Made by a program: the position numbers and the translations under genes. 64,000 nucleotides of DNA from Allodiplogaster sudhausi (taxonomy: Eukaryota; Nematoda; Chromadorea; Rhabditida; Diplogasteridae): contig CALZFC010000075.1 in assembly GCA_945643635.1 (NCBI GenBank), forward strand, positions 763,501 to 827,500. Direction: 5' to 3'. Shown piece after piece: positions 13,259 through 25,017 of the stretch. The notes under the pieces were generated by a model, which was not told the DNA's origin, did no database searches, and was given only the letters and a program-made list of their open reading frames with translations. Each line of letters opens with the position of its first letter. Position 1 is the stretch's first letter.

Positions 13259-13596
13259 GGAGCGAGATAGACAGCAAGAGAGCGAGAGATAGATAGAGAG
13301 AGAGAGAGAGAGACCGGATGGCAACGCCAAAATAATGGCATGATCCAGTGCTATTATGTCTTTTCCTATTTTCCGTGATATCAGAAGATCACATGACAGC
13401 GATGACTCAGAGAGCACAATGTTGATGAAGCAGACGATTCTCATTCTCACAAGAAAACACTCATGGTCAGTTATTAGGAATGTTTGTTCAATGGAAAGGG
13501 TGCGTGCTTACGAAGGAGAATGAGAGAAGATTGAAATGGAATGATATTTAGTGACTCGTGATATGAGAGTAGACAGGAACCGGAGAGACGTGGATG

Positions 13597-13637
<41 letters not shown>

Positions 13638-14196
13638 ACGAAAGTAGAAGGTAAACAAGAAAAGACAGAGAGATCGGGAAAAAGACGAATGTAGTTCTGG
13701 AGTGGAAGTTTGCGGAATCGAAGCCGCAGAGATTGCCATGGCAGAGCTGATGGGGACGGATTGTCGGGTGAACAGAACACAGTGATAAGCCGTGGATTTC
13801 TCTATCTCTCTCTCTCCCTCTTCTCTTTCTTTCTCTCTCTCTCTCTCTGCCAATACGCATTGGTTCAGAGTTGAAGAAAGAGAACGCTTTGCAAACAGGG
13901 ATAGCAATAGAAAGAGAAATAGAGAGATATATAAGTAGAGAAAGAGAGAGTGTGTGTGAGTGAGAGACAGTGACAGAGAGAGAGAGTGAGAGAATAGAAA
14001 ACAAATAATCAACAAACTGCTGTAATTTTCTCTTCTCTTCTACCAAAAAAAATTTCAGGCATGAAATATTATAAGATCAAAAAAAATGTAAATAATTTTT
14101 GTAAAAAAAATTTTTAAACTAATTATATTAATAATATAAATCTATCAAATACAAAAGATCTATAAATAAAATAATAATGGAAATTCCTCTTCTTAC
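11237..14196. repeat. GA/CT microsatellite region
   Basis: Imperfect CT at 11570-11690, GA at 11825-12155, CT at 12300-12480, a pure hexamer block 12484-12590, GA at 12740-12855 and 13110-13315 (with a tandem duplication of about 66 bp), GA at 13590-13635 and 13920-13995. G run at 12007-12020. A non-repetitive island at 13690-13795 could hold an exon on the minus strand, but no family was recognised. Confidence 0.7.
12484..12590 (+). repeat. Pure (CTCTAT)n hexanucleotide microsatellite
   Basis: About 17-18 uninterrupted copies of CTCTAT embedded in an impure CT tract; the minus strand reads as an Ile-Glu repeat by chance. Confidence 0.93.
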
Positions 14197-14382
14197 GAAG
14201 CAGAGACATGTTGCGTGGGAGTGTCGCGGTCGAGACCGTCCTCTGCTTATTGTTAGTTTGAGTTCCGTACAGAGGTCGATGGAATGAGTCCATGGCACGG
14301 CGGGGGCGGGGCGGACGGGTGGGCGGAGCTTCCTCGTATGGGGGTATCACCGGTATTTGAGGTCCTTCTGGCACCAGCTCGA
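14197..14382 (-). CDS. Proline-rich exon of a minus-strand gene
   Basis: Acceptor AAAG before 14382 (phase 1) and donor CTTC/GTAAGA at 14197 (phase 1) bound a 62-codon exon reading VELVPEGPQIPVIPPYEE then APPTRPPRPRRAMDSF. The PPRP and PPY-type motifs resemble SH3 and WW ligands. Its entry phase fits the donor of the MGCGQS exon at 18843, so the two may belong to one gene with the gene at 15449-18346 nested in its intron. This linkage is inferred. Confidence 0.5.
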
Positions 14383-14589
14383 CTTTAGGAGATGCCGTCC
14401 GGCGACCGATGCAGGCCAGGCACGATGGGGAGGGAATGGCTTGGATTCGATGGGAGGACCCCCAATTTGATCTATCTAGGATAGCTAATCGATATTTATT
14501 TAGCTATGGGTTCTATGGGGCGAAAGAGGGGCCCCAAGGGTGGGTATACCCACTTGGAGAAGAAGCTTGGAAGTGGCAGGTGACTCTCG

Positions 14590-14629
<40 letters not shown>

Positions 14630-15890
14630 ACGGAATTGTTGCTTCATTGTCAGACGTATTCTTATCATTTTGGCACAATTTCCACATATGGCGATTGGAG
14701 AGAGAGGGAGAGAGAGTTAGAGAGAAAGAGAGAGAGGGAGCGAAGGAGAGTGAGAGAGACAAAGAGAGAGAGAAAGGGAGAGAGGAAGAAGAGAGAACGA
14801 GAGAGAGGGATAGAGAGAGAGGGTGAGAGAGAGAGAGAGAAGTTACGCCTTCACGAAAGCGAGAACACATCTCATAAGCCTGCCTCTGCTTCTATTCTTA
14901 TCAGTGTGCCATGCCAAAATCGATAGTCCGATGAACAGCGAAGCATATGTCAGATGGCAGAGAGTGATAGCAATGGATAGCAAGAAATGAAAAGCACGAT
15001 TTTCAATGATAAGACGCTCCGGAATAACTCAGTTGGCTAGCATATCCAATGCGGTTTGATTTTTAAAAAGGCCTTTTAATGCTGAAAAAGGGGTCAATAA
15101 ATTCATGCCGTAGAGTCAAATGGATTTATCGACACTATTAATGTATATATTACGTTTGTGTAGGTCAATAGCATTCAAATTATCAAAATTATTTATCAAC
15201 ATGATATATTTGCATAGCTATAAATACGAGGCAAGTCCTTATGGCTGGGTGCTAGGAAGAGAAGGAAAGAGAGAGAGAGAGAAAGAGGGAGAGAGAGAGA
15301 GAGAGATGAAGGGACAGATTAGGAGAGGGAAAGAGAGAAAGAGAAAAAACTGAAAATAGAAAGTAAGAAGAGAGCGAGAGAAAGAGAAATAGAGAGAGAT
15401 GGAGGGAGTGAGAGAGAGAGAGAGATAGAGGGAGAGAATATCTTACAATTAGATCGAGGGCACGTCAATGGTGGTCGGCCTTCTTATGACCAGTTCGCTT
15501 GAATAGCAGCGACGTGGTGGGATGGAGACGGCCGTGACAGATGTCATGGAGAGAGCCACTCTTCCGCCTTCTCTTCCTCTTCCCACCCGGAAGGGGCGCG
15601 CGAGCCACGCGGCAAGGACACGCAGTGCACTGCGACAGTGATCGAAGGAGCACGACCGCGACGCGTGCACGTGATGCGTCGCGGTCGAGACACGCGTCGT
15701 GCGGCCATTCCAGGAGTGGTAACCAGTAGGTGGAGACATCTGGCAGAGAAAGAAGGAGAGGGGGCGAGATAGGGAGGGAAAGAGAGACAGGGGAAGAGTG
15801 TGAATGTGAGAGAGAGACAGAGAGAGAGGGAGAGAGGAAGAAAGAGGGAAAGAGAGAGAGAGAGAAAGAGGGAGTGAGAGAGAGAGGCTA
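14590..15890. repeat. GA tracts around and within minus-strand introns
   Basis: GA runs at about 14592-14630, 14700-14840, 15260-15430 and 15740-15890. Near 15020-15045 there is an AACTCAGTTGGCTAGCA stretch resembling a tRNA A box without a matching B box. Confidence 0.75.
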
Positions 15891-18346
15891 CCTCGTTTGC
15901 CTTGTTCACATTCTCCGCAGCACGACGCATGCTCGCGCTCTCCAGTTGCTGTGCGAATGCACGGCGGTAAGCCTGGTCATATCCCTCTTTACTTCTTTAT
16001 TTTATATTCATTTTTCTAATTAATTAACCCGTCAAGTGCGCACAGCTTATATACCAAAATAATTAAACCCCCCCCCCCCCCCCGACAATTCCCTAATGAC
16101 TGCGAAGGCAGTTGTACAGTGGCGCTCAGAGAAACGTGAACTTTTGGTTTTTCACACATATTTTCCTTCAAAGTTTATGAAAGTTAATGACATTTTCAGG
16201 GTTGTTTCTTTATACTGTCAGATCATTAGTAGCAGATTATTGGTTTCATTGATCCACTACAGGTCAAGGAAAAATCAATAATTTGAATTACCCAGTTTTG
16301 CACATTTATGCGTGCTAGACAAAATGATTTATTTCTTTGGTATTTTGGTAGTTTTTATTGGATAGATGGTTGATATTTATTCTAGAACATCTCTGTGATA
16401 ACTTTTTGGTCTAATAGCTATTTTATCACATGCGGTTACATGATGCCTGCCTCCAGGTCTAGATCCATGCATGCGGCCTGAGATGCAGAAGATATAGGAG
16501 GATAAAATCCATCATTTACTGCTATACTATGGTAATAATGATTTTAACATATTTGCAGAGAATCATTGAACTTATTCAGAAGGCTATTTGAGCTGTGGAA
16601 ATTAAGTGCCAGCTATTTATGCACAATTTAGATACCACGGTCAACTTTGGTCCGCAACGCGGAAGTGCTAAAAGTGATGTTGTGCAGGGGTCCGGTTTTG
16701 GAAAACGGTTTTGTCTATCTATTGTGATAGTTAATAGGCTTTTACACATTCAGAAGCCCTATTTCATCCCTGGCTTGATGAGGCCACAAGGAACAGCAGA
16801 TCGTTTGAATGTACCCTGGCATAGAGGAGTACGGTGTATTCATCGCTGTCTGTTTTACCTAAATCGCAACCTTAAATTAACTAATTGAGATTAAGGCTAT
16901 TGCAGAACGCTCTGTTGTATCGATTAAAGTTAATTTTGACACGATCTAAAAAATTTCAGGTCTAGTTTCCTGCCTTCTAGAGCTCCGTACAATTCAAAGG
17001 TTAGGTACATTCAAACGATCTACCCCTTCCTTTGTGGCCTCGTGATGCCAGAGATGAAATATAGCTTCTGAATGTGGAAAAGCCTGTTAACTATCATTAT
17101 AGATAGGCAAAACGGTTTTCCAGCCCTGCACAACACACTACTTTTGGCACTTCAGCGCAGCGGTCCAAAGTTCACCGGGTTGTTTAAAGTGTGCAAAAAT
17201 TGTTAGCACCTAATTTCCACAGCGCAATTAACCATTTAAATTAGTTTAGTAATTACCTTCGAATATATGGACATCATTAATACTCTAGGCATAGCAGTAA
17301 ATGATGGATTTTATCCTCCTATATCTTCTGCATCTCAGGCCGCATGCATGGATCTAGACCTGGAGGCAGGCATCATGTAGCCGCATGTGATAAAATAGCT
17401 ATTAGACCAAAATTTAATCACAGATGTGTTCTAGAATAAATATCAACCATCTATCCAATAAAAACTACCAGAATACCAAAGAAATAAATCATTTTGTCTA
17501 GCACGCATAAATGTGCAAAACTGGGTAATTCAAATTATTGATTTTTTCTTGACCTGTAGTGGATCAATGAAACCAATAATCTGCTACTAATGATCTGACA
17601 GTATAAAGAAGCAACCCTGAAAATTTCATTAACTTTCATAAACTTTGAAGGAAAATATGTGTGAAAAACCAAAAGTTCACGTTTCTCTGAGCGCCACTGT
17701 AAATAACCTCATCCAATTCCTGATCAGGCGTGGAGTCGTAGATCACTTCCTGACAATATATTCGATGTTTCTCAGGAAGAGCATTACCGTAATCCAAGTA
17801 ATCGTAGCAGGAATCCGTGCTCGCCCACGAGACTCTGCCGATGAATTCGAGACGGTGGTAGATGTGCTCTTCTTCATTCTCGACCCTTCCGAGCTCAGTG
17901 ACGTCAACATGGGGTAGAAGTGGTTTCATGCGACGAAGAGTGGAAGACGGCCTAGCGATAAGCGTACTGTAGATGGGCTCGCTCTCTTCGTTGCGAGACC
18001 CAAGGCTACTTTGATTACGGAAATCTTCTTTGCGGGACCCAACATCATCGCCGTCGGCATCGGTATTACGGTAGACATCGTCGCGGGAGCACTTGTGATG
18101 CAGGAGAAGAGCTGGTCTAGGATCGGCGAATGGAACAGTTGCTGACTTAAAGAGGCGACGACGAGGAGAGGGCAGAGGAGGCTGAGGTTGGGGTGGCAGT
18201 GGGTGGATCGGAAAGGGTACAGCGTAAATGTGGCCGAGGAGTGGGTCGGTGGTGGCCGATCTAGGGGGTCGTCGAGGAGGAGTTGGAAATGGCTCCGGAT
18301 TTAGGTTGGGAATTGGAGATGAAGCCGATTCCGGCGGAGTCGCCAT
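15449..18346 (-). CDS. Proline-rich hypothetical protein (MATPPES...)
   Basis: Three exons in phase: 17708-18346, 15892-15972 and 15449-15739, about 336 residues. The ATG at 18346 is preceded by an in-frame stop with no acceptor between, so it is a true start. Residues 1-70 are rich in Pro, Arg and Ser. The middle is acidic, with tyrosine motifs (EPIYSTL, EEHIYHRL, CYDYLDYG) that look like phosphotyrosine or sorting sites. The second exon is a charged helix (AYRRAFAQQLESASMRR). No known family was recognised. The first intron holds a 1583-bp fold-back transposon starting 6 bp after the donor. If that donor is not used, the frame instead reads into the element and stops after about 20 foreign residues. 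The last exon's frame is the least certain part. Confidence 0.55.
16117..17699. mobile_element. Tc1/mariner-like fold-back element (non-autonomous)
   Basis: Ends are CAGTGGCGCTCAGAGAAACG and its exact complement, each flanked by TA (16115-16116 and 17700-17701), the Tc1/mariner target duplication. The two halves are near-complementary for roughly 700 bp (compare 16117-16830 with the complement of 16980-17699) around a short spacer, so the whole element is close to a palindrome. No transposase frame is present. It lies in the first intron of the gene at 15449-18346. Confidence 0.88.
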
Positions 18347-18842
18347 TCCCCAGTGGGAAAAAGCGAGAAATATTCAAGTGGGATGGTGGAGGCAAGGAAG
18401 CACAAGGGAACAGTGCCCAGGGCAACGGTACAACTGTAACAACAACATCGTAGAAAAGACGAAGAGAGAGCGAGAGAATGAGAGAGCGAGAGCGTGAGAG
18501 CGAGCGAAAGAGAGATAGAAAAAGAGATTAGGGAAGAAACAGGAGAGAAAATAGAGCAGAAAAGATTGGAAGCGAAAGAGCAGCGCAGAATGTGTCGCTG
18601 AATCATATTTGCCCGTGAGAACGCTCGCGTGATCTTTTCAAGAAAACAGCACATTCTACTGTCCCATTGACAGATTATGCATATGAAAGAAATGCTAGAA
18701 TGGCTTTCAGAGGAACAAACAAAACACAACACAAATATAGAAAATAACTCTAAAAGACTTCTTTTTTTTAGTAAAGAAAATAACCAAGTCCTAAAATATT
18801 TTTCTGAATCAGTCATTGATTTAATGGAGCTGAAAAAAACAC

Positions 18843-19089
18843 CATCTTGAATTCGCGTTTTTGCCTGACTCAAGGGCTTGGAGATTCGGGAAGATTGAAA
18901 TGGATTTTCGGCTGAGATTCGTGCTCCTTTAAAGGAGCCAAGCGAACCAAAGATGTCGTCGAACGGATTAGACGAGGGCTGTTTGGTGCGCGCGTTCACC
19001 GCTTCGGATGCGGAAGTCGCTGGCGCTTCAGTCGCGGCGGCGGAAGGAGCGACGACTTGACCACCTGGCGCCGACTGCCCGCAGCCCAT
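18843..19089 (-). CDS. First exon of a predicted dually acylated protein (MGCGQS)
   Basis: The ATG at 19089 opens MGCGQSAPGG, a typical signal for N-myristoylation at Gly2 and palmitoylation at Cys3, which tethers proteins to the inner face of membranes. The exon continues with an Ala/Ser-rich stretch and SSNPFDDIFGSLGSFK, containing an NPF motif of the type bound by EH domains. It ends near 18843 at a GTGTTT donor in phase 1. The phase fits the exon at 14382. The NPF motif is notable given the EHD gene nearby, but that is only a suggestion. Confidence 0.55.
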
Positions 19090-19259
19090 GCAAGAGCAGC
19101 AGCAACACCCCCAGAGAGTGATATCCCTACCAATACTGGTGGTGTGTCTAGGCTGGAAAGAAAGTGGACTTGGTGAAGAATGCGAATATTTGAAGTTGAA
19201 TTCGACGAATACATGAAAGTATGTGAGTAATACGTGTTCACATGTGTGCACGCATAAAA

Positions 19260-19545
19260 TAGCTACACATTTGGAATCTATTTAAAAAAAATCATCGTCA
19301 TGGAAACTGGAAAGGCAGAACGTTCGTACATACATACATATGTATGTATGTCCATTTGAATGTAAGTATGTATTTTTAAAGATGATTATGACGAGAGATC
19401 GACACAATCGCGATATGCAAATATGGAAGAAAGGTACTCCAGCTAGAGAAGGATGATATTGTAAAGGGCCGAGAGTATTGCGAGAAGGCGAACAAAACGA
19501 TATCTGCTCAAATAACCAGTGCTGAGAGGGAAAAGAGAGGGAGAC

Positions 19546-19593
<48 letters not shown>

Positions 19594-20025
19594 ACAGAGA
19601 GACAGAGAAAGAGAGAGAGAGAGAGCGAGAGCGTAGAGAATAAAAAAATATGAGAATTATTTTCAAACCTTGCCATCGTGGACATGACTAATAACGGAGA
19701 ATCGGAAAATATGCATGTTCCTATTGTATGTAATTCGCAATGACAGCAGGCCCTGCCGTTGTTATGGAATGTATGAGAGAAAGAGAGTGGTAAAAGGAGA
19801 GAGAGAGAGAGAGAAAGAAAGAGAGAGAAAGAAAAAGAGAGAGAAAGAGAGAGAAAGAGAAAGAGAGAACAGAGTGAGAGAGAGAGAAAGAGAGAGTGCT
19901 ATGGAAGGAGAGAGACGATATATACTCAATGTTGGCTGGAAACATATGCACATCAAGTGCATAGAGGTACGGAAGGGCACGGCAGGCCAGCAAGAAAAAA
20001 AGTTGGGAAAGTGCTCTCTCTCTCT

Positions 20026-20072
<47 letters not shown>

Positions 20073-20670
20073 TGGCGGCCGTTTCCAAGACATTTCCGAA
20101 TGAATAACATTTCTGCCCCAGATTCATAGAAATAGCATTCGAGTTTTCTGTTGTTGTTGCTAAAATGGGGTACATAAAGATTCATGCTTCAAAGACCAGA
20201 GCTCTGGAACAGAGAAGAAGAAGAAGAAAAAGGAACGAATTGTGAAGATTTAAGCAGTCTGCAAAGCTAACGATTAAGGCATTAAATAGAGTAGCGGCTC
20301 TGACTACAAACATTAATTTTTTTTCAAAGGTGGAAGGTCTTAGAGGCAAAATGCGGATGCACACACACGAATGCGATTATTATTGAAATATTTCGCACAG
20401 ATTAAATGATAGGCATGTTCAAATGCGTCCTTCTCAAGTAAATGTAACGAGAAACATACAAAAATATGTCGCTAAATTAAAAGGAAAAAAATTATGATTG
20501 GCAGAAAGCCTATTTCTAACAATAAGCGTCAGTAAGAAGAGAGAAGGGCAGCCAGTCAACACGTTGCTGTTGCGCTGCAGATTACGTGTAAGTCGGGAAG
20601 TTGGCTGAGGCGAGAAGAAAGTGAAAGAGAGAGAGAGAGAGAGATAGAGAAAGAGAGAGAGCGAGAGAGC

Positions 20671-20701
<31 letters not shown>

Positions 20702-21142
20702 CTAAAGGAGACATATGCAGAAAAAGGTAGATACAGAGAGTAGAAATAGAGAGAGAGAGAAGAGAAGAGAAGAGAAGAGAAGGAGAGAAGAGAGAAGAGA
20801 GAGGGAGAGAAGAAAGAGTAGAGAAAGAGTAGAGAGAGAGAGAGAGAGAAGAGAGAGAGAGAACAGAAAGTAGAGAAAGAGTAGAGAGAGAGAGAGAGAA
20901 CAGAGAGTAGAGAAAGAGTTGTGTGAGAGAGAGAACAGAGAGTAGAGAAAGAGTAGAGAGAGAGAGAGAGAAGAGAGAAGAGAGAGAGAGAAGACCGGAG
21001 TAAGGAGAATATAATAGAAGTGACGAACAATCACAGCCGCAAGCTAGCAAGGACATATTGTAGAAAAATAGAGAATGTCGAGAGAGATGATCTCCATGCG
21101 CAAGTCCAGAAGTCAACAGCTTGCCATTCGTAGCAACTATGT

Positions 21143-21199
<57 letters not shown>

Positions 21200-22100
21200 A
21201 GATAGAGATAGAGATAGAGAGAGATAAGCAAAGAGACAGAGAGCGAGAGAGAGAGAAAGAGAGAGAAGTAGAGGGAGAAAGAAAGAGTGAGAGAGTGAGG
21301 GAGAGAGAAAGAGAGATGGAGAGAGGGAGAAAGAGAGATGGAGAGAGGAGAAAGAGAGAAAAGCGCTTTCAGTGTCTTTTGGTCAAACATAGGATTACTG
21401 GTATTGTAAAGAGGTCCAACAAAGTAGACTACTACTGGGCGTGATGATCGAAAACCGCATGAACTCTCATATCGTAAAGAGATAAATAGAGAGAGAGAGT
21501 AAAGAGAGAGAGAGAGAGAAAATAGAGGGAGAGAAAATTGACAGAGAGAGAACAGAAAACTAAAAGCGAACGAAAAAGTACAGCAAAAAGAAGGCTAAAT
21601 AGAGAATTCTATTCACTTTTTCAGTCTATGAAACGTTTGAAACGTTCTGAATTCCGATTTGTCGTCTCGTATTGGCATTTTTCGTGCAAGAACAACAAAA
21701 AGGCAGCACATATTTCTCTTCTCCCCCTCTTGATTATTTTCGTTGTCTGAATGCTTTGAATGAATCAACGAAGCTTCTTCTCCCCTCCCCTGTCCTTCCT
21801 TGCAGACATCAGTCACAATACGGAGAAAAAAAATTTCGCTGTTATTAATTATAAGACCGTGCTGGGTCATGACGGCATTTAATCGAGAGAAGCAATCAAT
21901 AATTCAATTAATCATTTATTGATAGCATTTTTTTCCTGTTTAATAGTTTAAAATTATCATAACTAAAGCTACCGTCATGCATATTTTCTCTCAACATGAG
22001 GCGTCTCTTTCAAAGGCTACTATTTTAATCAGTGTAGAAGTACAAATTTCAGGTACGTAGGGAAATATAAATGTATTTAAATAATTATGCACATTTAAAT
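19260..22100. repeat. GA-rich intergenic region
   Basis: GA runs at 19549-19625, 19795-19890, 20620-20700, 20745-21000 (with a tandem unit of about 50-60 bp around AGAGTAGAGAAAGAG), 21140-21365 and 21485-21530. A CT run lies at 20015-20072. A short ATGT palindrome sits at 19330-19352. No gene was recognised. Confidence 0.7.
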
Positions 22101-22107
22101 TTCCAAC

Positions 22108-22206
22108 CTTCATTGTTTCTTCCATTCTTATGAGGGTCACTCCATTGCGCCGGACGAAGACTGCCGTGAACCATGTTAGAGGTGGAAGAAATAGCGATTG
22201 CGAAAT
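22108..22206 (-). CDS. Candidate internal exon, 33 codons
   Basis: Polypyrimidine acceptor (TTTTTTTTTCAG) before 22206 and a GTTGGA donor after 22108 bound a phase-0 frame starting ISQSLFLPPLTWFTAVFV and ending IRMEETMK. It looks like part of a membrane segment followed by a charged loop. No partner exon was found, so the gene is unknown. Confidence 0.35.
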
Positions 22207-22843
22207 CTGAAAAAAAAACATAAAGAAATCGTAATATAGTGTTATGAGAGAGAGGCATAAAGACACATAAAGATGAGAATTGTGAATTAATGACTGAATA
22301 AAGGACTTAAAAATTTTTCCATCTCACTAGATATAAACAACAAAAAAATTGTCCATCTCACTAAATATGAGCAACAATATCGATGGGTCGGCGGCAGAAA
22401 GAGAAAGCGAACAAAATATTATTCTCATTGATGCCAGAAAGCTGAATGCATCCTCCGCAGAGATGCAACGAAAGTGATTGAAACGTTGGCATGCAACGTT
22501 GAAACCCTTCTTTTTTCTGTTTACTTTTGTCTCGTGCTCTCTCGCCCTCTCACTCCCACTCACTCTCTCGGCCGATAGGCTGTGAGAGACAGATTATGCA
22601 AATCCTCTATGTCCACCGTGCTACAGTCGGCTATGACGTCAAGCGATCGGTTTTATCGAGCAAAAAGATAAGGAATTAATGGCGAATCCACAGTGATTTC
22701 ATGTCATATGCGACCACGAAAAAGAAATGAAACGATGTTCTGATGCGAGCAGCATGTGTTTTGACAAAGGAGTAAACTCGGATAGCTATGTATATTATGC
22801 ATGTATGTATGTATGCACATATGTGTTATGTCCGGCGGAAAGA

Positions 22844-22900
22844 GCGAACCGCAGCGGAGGCCACAGCTAGAAGAACAGCCTCCGCTGCTCCAGTGTTCGC
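22844..22900. other. GC-rich perfect hairpin
   Basis: GCAGCGGAGGC (22851-22861) and its complement GCCTCCGCTGC (22878-22888) form an 11-bp stem with a 16-nt loop. It is extended outside by GCGAAC (22844-22849) pairing with GTTCGC (22895-22900). The surroundings are AT-rich, so the island stands out. A 49-codon frame overlaps it (22828-22977), but the hairpin argues for an RNA or mobile-element end rather than a gene. Confidence 0.6.
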
Positions 22901-23117
22901 CGGCAAGAGCTAGGATTCGGCTGCCCCCACGACCTGGCCTCCTCTCTTCTCTCTTTTTTTTGTATGTAAGGTGGTAAGGAAAGAAACAGGCCGTAACACA
23001 TTCAAATGAATATTTTGCTTTTCGACACCTATCGTATCAATAGCTTAAGGTGTCATCATAAACATACTCCATAACAATAAGCTTCTTTATTCTGATAATC
23101 AAACAACCACGAACATT

Positions 23118-23901
23118 CTACTGCTTCTCCTTGTTGAGGTTAAACCATATTTGGTTGTTGGAAGGTCCATTAAAGGCGATTCCGACCTGCGCCGCGTTTG
23201 GGTTGACTTCGATGGCTCCTGACTGAGGGTTGGTCTGGCTGACTCCGTTAGCTCCCGAAGGAGGGGTGGTCTGGCTGACTCCGTTAGCTGCCGATGGAGG
23301 GGTGGTCTGGCTGACTCCGTTAGCTGCCGATGGAGGGGTGGTCTGGTTGACTCCGTTAGCTGCCGATGGAGGGGTGGTCTGGTTGACTCCGTTAGCTGCC
23401 GATGGAGGGATGGTCTGGTTGACTCCGTTAGCTGCCGATGGAGGGATGGTCTGGTTGACTCCGTTAGCTGCCGATGGAGGGATGGTCTGGTTGACTCCGT
23501 TAGCTGCCGATGGAGGGATGGTCTGGCTGACTCCGTTAGCTGCCGATGGAGGGGTGGTCTGGCTGACTCCGATGGCTCCTGAAGGAGGGGTGGTCTGGCT
23601 GATTCTGTTAGCTGCAGAGGAAGGGGTGGTCTCGCTGACTACGTTGGCTACTTTGTCCTCAGTCTTGGAAAACTTAAAGTATGATTATATATAAAAGCTC
23701 TTTCAGTATCTTGAAGACGTACATATGGTGTAATATGGCAATTAGGAAAGCGAATGTACCGGCTCAGCCGTTGCTGCTCGGTCGCGAATGCTGGCCGCGT
23801 TGGCCATTGAGAGGATGGCGAAAATGATGAAAATTCTGGAATTAAATATATAAATAAATATAATGTTTGCAGATGTTCAATACAAAAGGACTTAACCTCA
23901 T
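23118..23901 (-). CDS. Secreted 12-residue-repeat protein, copy 1
   Basis: Three exons: 23897-23901 (ATGAG), 23760-23835 and 23118-23672; all junctions are in phase and give about 211 residues. The N-terminus MRIFIIFAILSMANA is a signal peptide, followed by SIRDRAATAEP. The body is about 12 units of the type SAAN/GVSQTTPP (Ser/Thr/Pro-rich, probable O-glycosylation), some with NQT that add N-glycosylation sites. The C-terminus carries a conserved non-repeat module, GIAFNGPSNNQIWFNLNKEK. Exon 2 lacks 48 bp (16 codons, LGLLHASE..) present in copies 2 and 3. A mucin-like or surface protein is likely; function unknown. Confidence 0.72.
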
Positions 23902-24330
23902 GGCGGAGTTGAAGTCGAGGTCTTGGAGATGTGGTTGGGTGACTGATCGTTTCTTTCACTGCTTATAAACAGTTCTCTATTGTCATCTTGCGTTGATCAT
24001 GGCTCCATTTTAGCCTATTGAAGTAAAAAGAAAGGCGTTGGCCGCTACCGTAATGCACACCTGTTCCTTCCAATTATCAATCTGCTTCGGTGGGCGATCC
24101 CACCCTCTCATCATCACTTCGATAAGTGATGTTATCACCGTGGCAGAAGGTTGACGCAGTAATTTGTCTTCCGATTATTGTGGTCCCCTGCCCCTCCCTG
24201 ATAGCAACAGCTCTTATCAGAGTGCGTTCTATTCGTTCCGTCCAAACAGCCATAAATCATCACTATGCCGCCACTAGAATGCGCACGCAAAGGGCATCCA
24301 CATTTGAGGCACTCCACCTTCAAACGAAAC
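23902..24330 (-). promoter_or_regulatory. Upstream region of repeat-protein copy 1 with GATA sites
   Basis: This region is homologous to those upstream of copies 2 and 3. It contains GATAAG at about 24121 and CTTATCAG (TGATAAG on the minus strand) at about 24213, both kept at the same place in the other copies. Paired TGATAA sites are typical of nematode intestinal promoters; use here is inferred. Confidence 0.4.
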
Positions 24331-25017
24331 AAATCGCGCTTTCAGATCAGACACTCTACACGTGTATTTAAACAACTCTGTAATCGGCTGGTTTTCCGCA
24401 TTGTTAATTGAAATAAGGCTAAGCGTTCACCACTCCATGATAAACATACCAGCATTCATGTATAATATTGTTTGTAAAAAGGGAGTTACACAACAATTAG
24501 GAATGCTCCATGCCGAAGTTGCACCGGTTCGCTGTCTACTGTTTTCTCGTTTACGCATGACTGCAATTATGTTGTCTTTTTTTTTATTAGCTTCATTGAA
24601 AAAGTGTTGTTCCTTCTTTTTCTCGTTTAAGTATGCACAGCTTGGTAGCAGACGTGTTTTTTTAACATTTATTTATTTATTGTATATCAAGTAATAGAAT
24701 GATCAATGCTTCAGGACATGGAACAATATATCGAAAAGATCAGCAGACCATAAACAGGTAAGGTGATTTATATGACAGTTGCACTGCGAAATAAATCCCA
24801 GAGTGTACCGATTAATGGGGTTGGTCAACAAACATAATACTAATCAGAGTGCAATATTAACTAGGGGTCTAGTTAAATCAGATATCAGACACTCTAACAA
24901 TGTTAATTAGAGACAGTAATTGAGTATTTTGCTCTTGCGACAAATTGAGATGAGGCTGATAGAAATGTTCTTTATCGTTTCACAAAGTGCCGCACTCTTT
25001 TTATTATTATATGTTAA
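24331..25017. other. Intergenic, nothing recognised
   Basis: AT-rich spacer between copy 1 of the repeat protein and the 3' end of the acyltransferase-like gene. No consistent exons seen. Confidence 0.5.

Noticed and set aside
15020..15070. tRNA-like A box (AACTCAGTTGGCTAGCA)
   Set aside because: No B box, acceptor stem or terminator in place; at most a fragment.
20434..21390. Long Ser/Leu-rich minus-strand frames
   Set aside because: Low-complexity GA tract read on the other strand.
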